Part shown: positions 58,598 through 64,000 of the stretch, in pieces | How the letters are laid out: each line of letters opens with the position of its first letter | Numbering within the stretch: position 1 is the stretch's first letter | DNA from: an uncultured Pirellulaceae bacterium | Lineage (GTDB): Bacteria > Planctomycetota > Planctomycetia > Pirellulales > Pirellulaceae | Direction: 5' to 3' | DNA: 64,000 nucleotides | Assembly (NCBI GenBank): GCA_937981585.1 | Contig: CALJOA010000060.1 | Location: forward strand, 1 to 64,000 | Translations under genes and position numbers: made by a program | Notes under the pieces: generated by a model | What the model was told of the DNA's origin: nothing | What the model saw: only the letters and a program-made list of their open reading frames with translations | Databases searched by the model: none

Positions 58598-58749
58598 TCT
58601 AAGCCGACGGCGACCATTGCGCTAGAGCGTTTGAGAACATTTTCTGGCCAAGCCGCACAAACTCCATCGCCGGCCCAGCGATTGACACGTTAGGTCAACC
58701 GGTGGGATTCTATCAACGGGGTTTCTTATTGGTTTCGAAACCAAAGTGT

Positions 58750-58834
58750 TGGGACAGGATTAGCATGGTTAAAAAGATGCAGGAAGCAGTCGTATACAAA
58801 TCATGTCCATCATGTAAATCCTGTCCAAAACAAA
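58750..58834. repeat. Dispersed inverted repeat, family D
   Basis: gggacaggattagcatgg ... tcatgtccatcatgtaaatcctgtccaaaacaaa; outer arms complementary. Confidence 0.7.
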
Positions 58835-59036
58835 CCTGCCTTGCCAATCAAACGTTCGCCTGAATGCTGTCAGTTTTCGCTGACGGCCAGTCGATAACCA
58901 AGTTTCCACCAGCAAAACCTGTTTTTGACTGAGCCCTCAAACTTTTTCGAAAGTTCTTTTCGTTGCGTGACCAACTGTGTCACTCGTCCGCCCAATAGTA
59001 CTTCCAGACCAACTCACTTGAGCAAAGGAAGTACAA

Positions 59037-59249
59037 ATGATCAAGCCACTCAACTGCCCGCAACTCTCCAGTACTAAACAGCGAACCGGACTTCAGAGCG
59101 TCAGTGATCTAATCCCAAGACTGATTCGTCAGTACGAGCTACAAGCCGAATTGATGAAGCGCCGAGCTGAGCAGGCACGTCCAGCAGTCGCGGGGGGAGC
59201 ACATGCAACAAGCTGCCCAACCCAAGCGACATTCGGCTGGGATGATTAG
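59037..59249 (+). CDS. Small hypothetical protein (70 aa)
   Basis: RBS-like aaaggaag before ATG; no overlapping gene call. Confidence 0.4.
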   Translation: MIKPLNCPQLSSTKQRTGLQSVSDLIPRLIRQYELQAELMKRRAEQARPAVAGGAHATSCPTQATFGWDD

Positions 59250-59315
59250 GGGAGTATCTCTAAACCACGGCCATGGAGGGCCATTTTTTGACTTCGAACT
59301 GTGGCTCCAGCAGCT

Positions 59316-60113
59316 TCAGGCATCCAAAAACTTCATCAACTCCCAGTTGAACTGAACATGGTTCTCCAGCGGAGCCATGTGACCGGCATTCTCGATCTGG
59401 ATAAACCGTGATCCGGAAACCAAATCGGCGTTGCCCTTCATTTCCTCAGGCGTCGTGATCTCATCGAACTCTCCCACCACAAACAATGTTGGAATCTCGA
59501 TCTCGGATAACCACGGGGTTGCGTCTGGTCTCTCTGCCATCGCCAACTGTCCTGTGGCAATCGACGCTGGATCGGTCTGAGCAATAATGCGATGAACCTC
59601 GCCAACGATAGTTTGCTTTGACGCCGAGTCGGAATCATGAAAGAGTTTTTGCACCATCGAATCGGCAACGGGATTTGCGCCAGTCTTCATGACGCTTTGC
59701 GCAGAAATATTGCGGGCCCGTTTCACCTGCTCCGTATCGCCAGCGGCACGGGTGTCACAAGCGATCAAGTGAGAAAGCCGGTCCCGATGGTGCTTCCAGA
59801 ATTGCCAGCCGACGTAACCGCCCATCGAAAGCCCACAATAAGCAACTGGCTCCGTGACACCCATAGCGTCCAGCAGTCCCGCAAGCGTATCGGCCAACCC
59901 GCGCATCGAGATTGGAGTTTGGCTGGCAGGACTCGCCCCAAACCCCGGCAGATCGGCAGCGACAATACGAAAGCGATTTGCAAGCCCATCGATTTGATAC
60001 TTCCACATTGCATGGCTTAGTGGAAAACCATGGCCCAGTAATATCACCGGTCCGGTTCCAACGTCGACCACATTGAGACGTTTGGTACCGACGGGAATCT
60101 GTTTCGGTTCCAT
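59316..60113 (-). CDS. Alpha/beta hydrolase
   Basis: VILLGHGFPLSHAMWKYQ, VAYCGLSMGGYVGWQFWK (nucleophile elbow GLSMGG), VVGEFDEITTPEEM, NAGHMAPLENH. Confidence 0.9.
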   Translation of the reverse strand: MEPKQIPVGTKRLNVVDVGTGPVILLGHGFPLSHAMWKYQIDGLANRFRIVAADLPGFGASPASQTPISMRGLADTLAGLLDAMGVTEPVAYCGLSMGGYVGWQFWKHHRDRLSHLIACDTRAAGDTEQVKRARNISAQSVMKTGANPVADSMVQKLFHDSDSASKQTIVGEVHRIIAQTDPASIATGQLAMAERPDATPWLSEIEIPTLFVVGEFDEITTPEEMKGNADLVSGSRFIQIENAGHMAPLENHVQFNWELMKFLDA

Positions 60114-60116
60114 CCT

Positions 60117-60656
60117 TCAAGATCCAAGTTCAGTTGAAATTTTCCAAATCCAGTTGATTGTCAAAATGACCACCACTCCAATTGGCGCCATGTAGGCCCA
60201 GGCCGTAACCAGCGGTTGCCTGCGAGCAGTCAGCCGCCAAATCTGAAACGTATGCCAGGGAATTTGCACTGCTACAAAGAAGTACACGATGAAACTGGCC
60301 GGGTTGAAATTCCACGCCCGGGAGAACTGAGCCGAGCTGATCGAAATGAACGCTCTGGTCATTCCACAGCCCGGACAGTCGATTCCAAAGAGCCGCTGAG
60401 CCGAACAGGTCTCCGGCATTGCACTAGCAAACCCTGGCAGGAAGACCGATTTCTCGCCTTCGCTTCGCATCAAAAACGAAAGCAAAATTATGATCGCGGC
60501 CATCAAGAGAAAGAGCCAATGCAACGTCAGCTCACTGCGAACGTAGTCTGGATTCAATTCGAAACCGGATTCTTCAGCGCTAACGGAAGCAGATTGAATT
60601 GTTGGATCGGTACTCAACTTACTGGAACTTCCAATTGTTCGTCTTGTCGTTGACAT
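60117..60656 (-). CDS. DUF2752 family membrane protein
   Basis: FGIDCPGCGMTRAFISISSAQFSRAWNFNPASF. Confidence 0.83.
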   Translation of the reverse strand: MSTTRRTIGSSSKLSTDPTIQSASVSAEESGFELNPDYVRSELTLHWLFLLMAAIIILLSFLMRSEGEKSVFLPGFASAMPETCSAQRLFGIDCPGCGMTRAFISISSAQFSRAWNFNPASFIVYFFVAVQIPWHTFQIWRLTARRQPLVTAWAYMAPIGVVVILTINWIWKISTELGS

Positions 60657-60710
60657 ATTGTAGACGAAACGCGCCCATGCTCACCTCATTCCTCCGACCT
60701 CCGACCTCAC

Positions 60711-62585
60711 TCAATCTCGCCAAAATCGTGGCGCAAAGAGAACCAGAATTGGGAATATCTCCAATCGACCAAGCATCATCAGCCAGATGAACAACGACTT
60801 GGATAAGAAGCTGAAATTCGAATAGTTTTCCGTCGCACCGACGACGCCCAGTCCTGGCCCAACATTGTTAAGCGTCGCGGCCACCGCGCTGGCGGAATCG
60901 ATCATCTTGTTGACCGGATCCACTCCCCACGTCGAGTTTGGCTCGATCATCATCACGACCAAAAACCCGAACACAAACAACACCGCGATGAGCCCAAAAT
61001 AGACAAGGATCAAATGACGCAGCGATTGATCCTCGGCGGTCTTGCCACCAATTTTGAGCAATTGCACCTGCTTGGGTTGGTAGGCGTGGGTGATTTCCAT
61101 GCTGAGAATTTTGGCAAACAAAACGTGACGGATGACCTTCACGCTTCCTGCGGCGCTTCCGGCACAACCACCGATAAACATCAAAATCAATAAGGCGGTA
61201 CGGCTGAAATTGTTCCACTGATCAAAATCAGCAGTTGCGTAACCCGTCGTCGTTGTAACCGCAACGACTTGGAACATACCGTTGCGAAAGCTCTTTTCGG
61301 GCGTTGAAAAATCTTCTTCACCGTTGCCAATCCCCAAAATGATGATTATTGCCGTTACACCAAGGATCACCCAGATGTAAGTTCGAAACTCAATGTCCCT
61401 GAGTAGCGCAAGCGGATTTCCAGCGATCACAAGATACAACAACGCGAAATTCGTGCCGCCAAGCACCATGAACAGGATGACCACGTACTCGATTGCTTTG
61501 CCGTTAACGCCGCCTTCAACAAAATGCCCTAGACTCGAGTTGTAGGTACTGAACCCACCGGTAGCGACGGTCGCAAACGCATGGCAGACCGAATCGAAAA
61601 TCGACATCCCGAGAAACATCAGGATCACCGCCAACACGAAATTGAGCCCGACGTACATCGCCGCAAAAAGCCAAGCCGTATGTTGCATCCGAGCGTTCGA
61701 ATTGTCTTGGGTTGGCCCGGGCATTTCGTGGCGCATCAACGCTTTGCCCGCTGAGCCTTGTCCCAGCAACACAACGAACAAAACAATAATGCCCAAGCCA
61801 CCGAGAAACTGGGTGCTGTGACGCCAGAACAAAATGCAATGCGGAATCAGAAACGGATCTTCCAAATCACAAATGACCGTTGCACCGGTGGTGCTAAATC
61901 CGGACTGCGATTCAAACATCGAATCGATCAGCCCCATTCGAACGTAGTTCATCCGGTAGTTCGACGAACGATCGGCCGGCGCATAAGGATCCTCGCCGGG
62001 CTCGGAAAGCCGCTTGGCCCAGGGTTGGCGCTGATTCAATTCACGGAAAACCTCCGGTGCATCCGTTAGCCCGGTTGCGGCGGTCAACTCGCGCTGCGAC
62101 AACCCGAGTGCGTTGGAGCTTGCGATCGCATTAAGGACAGCCAACTCGGAGGCGCTGACCGGATCGGCAGCTTGCCAGCTTTTCCAAATCTTTAATCGCG
62201 GCGCTGAAACCAGAATCGTATCGGCTTCTTCGAAAACTCGAATCGACGGACCGCGACAGGTTCCACTGAGAACGTAGGGTAGGGCACCCAGTACGGTCGC
62301 CAACACCCAGCTAAGCCCCACCACGGCCATCGCTTCTTTGCGGTAGATCTTCGTGTCGGCATCCCGACCGTACCAATACATCCCGCCGCCGATCAACCAG
62401 CAAATTAACGCGCTGTAAATCAACCCCCAAACCCCGTTGGCTTCGGGACGGTCAACGGTAACGCCCACAGCGGGATTGGTGTGCGCACCAATCCCAGGAT
62501 CGGCCCACACGAGGCTGAAGAGCATGAACCCGCCAATCAACAGCGCGAGAATGCCAAGTAGTTTAAAGAGAAGTCGAAAGTTCAT
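60711..62585 (-). CDS. trkH: TrkH family potassium uptake protein with an internal insertion
   Basis: LGALPYVLSG, IDSMFESQSGFSTTGATVI, FWRHSTQFLGGLGIIVLFVVLLG, CHAFATVATGGFSTYNSSLG, TTTTGYATADFDQW, GGCAGSAAGSVKVIR. Confidence 0.93.
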   Translation of the reverse strand: MNFRLLFKLLGILALLIGGFMLFSLVWADPGIGAHTNPAVGVTVDRPEANGVWGLIYSALICWLIGGGMYWYGRDADTKIYRKEAMAVVGLSWVLATVLGALPYVLSGTCRGPSIRVFEEADTILVSAPRLKIWKSWQAADPVSASELAVLNAIASSNALGLSQRELTAATGLTDAPEVFRELNQRQPWAKRLSEPGEDPYAPADRSSNYRMNYVRMGLIDSMFESQSGFSTTGATVICDLEDPFLIPHCILFWRHSTQFLGGLGIIVLFVVLLGQGSAGKALMRHEMPGPTQDNSNARMQHTAWLFAAMYVGLNFVLAVILMFLGMSIFDSVCHAFATVATGGFSTYNSSLGHFVEGGVNGKAIEYVVILFMVLGGTNFALLYLVIAGNPLALLRDIEFRTYIWVILGVTAIIIILGIGNGEEDFSTPEKSFRNGMFQVVAVTTTTGYATADFDQWNNFSRTALLILMFIGGCAGSAAGSVKVIRHVLFAKILSMEITHAYQPKQVQLLKIGGKTAEDQSLRHLILVYFGLIAVLFVFGFLVVMMIEPNSTWGVDPVNKMIDSASAVAATLNNVGPGLGVVGATENYSNFSFLSKSLFIWLMMLGRLEIFPILVLFAPRFWRD

Positions 62586-62604
62586 TGTGCTTGGGCGTTG
62601 TGTA

Positions 62605-63105
62605 CTAACCCGAAGAGTCGAGGAATTTCTCGTCTTCAGAATTGTATTTTTGAATCATGGAGTTGATCGCCCATTTCGCTCCGACCAACAAAGCTATTGG
62701 AAAGACAACCATGTAAATCAATGTCATCGACTTCTTTCCCACTGGATCAGAAATCGCAGTCTGCAGGTGAGTGATGAAAACCAGTACCGCAACGAATATA
62801 GCATGGCCAAAATGCGAAAAAGGAGCCGTCTTGATGACGTATACGCCAATCAACATGCTCGCCAGCGCGGTTACGGCGACAACAATCCAAAACATCAACG
62901 GAGGAACCGCCTGCTCAGGATTGTTCGCCATGATCTCTTCTTGAGTTTCCAGCGGCAGTTTTACGAACTCGGCGAACTCGGGAAAAAAGCCCAGCCCAAT
63001 CCCAAACGTCGCCGCCGCGAGCGCGACAATCACCAGAACGAACGCGGAACCCACAGTCAGAAAACTGCGGAACATCATTCCCGGTGGAAAAGGTTCTTGA
63101 GACAT
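62605..63105 (-). CDS. Hypothetical membrane protein
   Basis: Four hydrophobic segments; likely start MSQEPFPPGMM; no family recognised. Confidence 0.6.
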   Translation of the reverse strand: MSQEPFPPGMMFRSFLTVGSAFVLVIVALAAATFGIGLGFFPEFAEFVKLPLETQEEIMANNPEQAVPPLMFWIVVAVTALASMLIGVYVIKTAPFSHFGHAIFVAVLVFITHLQTAISDPVGKKSMTLIYMVVFPIALLVGAKWAINSMIQKYNSEDEKFLDSSG

Positions 63106-63210
63106 ACGAGATCTAACTGGCTCCGAAAACTCGTATTCTATGCAGTCAAGCCTGACACGCAAACGTTGAAAGAGGCAAGCTACTGACATGCGACTGCTTA
63201 AACGACATGA

Positions 63211-63879
63211 CTACTTGGTCAACGTCGCCTTGGGGCCGGTGGCAACATTGGTTGGTGGCAGCGTCTTTCTTTCAAAAACGACCATGGCATCGCAATCCCT
63301 GAGCTCCGGACTGACTGGAACCCTGAATGCAATCTGATTTCTGTCAGCCGAGAACTGATAGAAATGCTGATCCGAAGCGATCGTGCCGTCGGCCAGTCGC
63401 TCCTGAATTTGAACCAACAAGCCGTTGGGCTTGGCGTCCAGAACTCTCCACGAAGCCAACGAGCCGTCTCTCAAGATTTGACCTTGAGTCGAAATCAGCT
63501 CGACTTCGCTTTCAAGGGTCCCGTTCTCTCGAAACTCCATCGCCATCACTGTCGAGAGAAAACTCTTCGCCTTTGCGCTGGCAACTTTTTGGTTCTCCGG
63601 ATCAAGCTGACTAACCCGTTGCTCCAATTTTCGAGCATCTAGAACGGCCTTACCCAGCCAAACCCCCGCTAGAGATCGAGCGGTCAAAGCCACTGGCGCG
63701 CTGCTTGTGCCGGTAGCCGAAGCAACCACAGAAGAATCTTGAGCGACAGACGCCTCTTGGGCACCAATGTCACCTGGCTCTGAACTGGCAGTTGTCTTGG
63801 TTCCACAACCGACTGCTCCGATTAACAATCCTAGAACTAAACAAGGGAACAGTTTTTCAATCAAAGCCAGACTCTTCAT
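63211..63879 (-). CDS. Putative lipoprotein
   Basis: MKSLALIEKLFPCLVLGLLIGAVGCGTKTTASSE with lipobox. Confidence 0.65.
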   Translation of the reverse strand: MKSLALIEKLFPCLVLGLLIGAVGCGTKTTASSEPGDIGAQEASVAQDSSVVASATGTSSAPVALTARSLAGVWLGKAVLDARKLEQRVSQLDPENQKVASAKAKSFLSTVMAMEFRENGTLESEVELISTQGQILRDGSLASWRVLDAKPNGLLVQIQERLADGTIASDQHFYQFSADRNQIAFRVPVSPELRDCDAMVVFERKTLPPTNVATGPKATLTK

Positions 63880-63882
63880 CTC

Positions 63883-64000
63883 TCACTGCCCATCAAATTT
63901 TGAAAACTTCAGTTTCATCGATAGTCCAGCCATATTGGGCGGAACCAGTTTGATGGTGTTCTCATCGACAAAAGTGATCTCATGCTCCGAGTTTTGCAGG
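63883..64000 (-). CDS. Partial CDS running off the window end
   Basis: Open minus-strand frame ending ...LQNSEHEITFVDENTIKLVPPNMAGLSMKLKFSKFDGQ*. Confidence 0.5.
   Translation of the reverse strand, partial: LQNSEHEITFVDENTIKLVPPNMAGLSMKLKFSKFDGQ

Noticed and set aside
61932-62261. Helix-turn-helix-like pattern inside TrkH
   Set aside because: Not called as a DNA-binding domain because the loop should face outside the cytoplasm; kept only as an insertion finding.
62437-63186. 249-aa plus-strand ORF
   Set aside because: Antisense to the trkH 5' end and the next membrane-protein gene; low-complexity R/N/H-rich translation typical of a shadow frame.
1-64000. tRNA, rRNA, CRISPR arrays, transposases, phage genes
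   Set aside because: Scanned by eye and found none; short tRNAs or diverged ncRNAs could be missed without tRNAscan/Infernal.

Overview
This 64 kb window looks like chromosomal sequence from a planctomycete. The evidence is the gene content, K/R-rich protein tails, many small lipoproteins and many intergenic hairpin repeats. The lineage call is inference. Most of the window is housekeeping: an RluB-like pseudouridine synthase, gpmI, pgi, a Rieske protein plus MazG, an ABC ATPase, PII, ftsY, nusB, ribH, rho, coaE, tatC, manA, purF, a parvulin, agmatine deiminase, a CPA antiporter, hemH, ung-recJ, rpmG and trkH. I saw no rRNA, tRNA, CRISPR array, transposase or prophage. The most unusual region is about 41.9-56.4 kb. 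It holds (1) a divergent locus with an FHA-EAL protein, a winged-helix/AAA+ ATPase, and a 1093-aa Ser/Thr kinase fused to a tubulin/FtsZ-like GTPase domain. It also holds (2) a two-gene operon with an ammonium transporter fused to a hybrid histidine kinase (Amt-PAS-HisKA-HATPase-REC-REC-HPt), followed by a REC-PAS-GGDEF-EAL regulator. Other notable items are a TatC with a ~230-aa insert in its first periplasmic loop, a TrkH with a ~110-aa insert, a PII protein without the T-loop tyrosines, a deoxyhypusine-synthase-like protein, and several families of dispersed intergenic hairpins. One hairpin family shows compensatory base changes. All domain calls come from reading motifs by eye; no database search was run.
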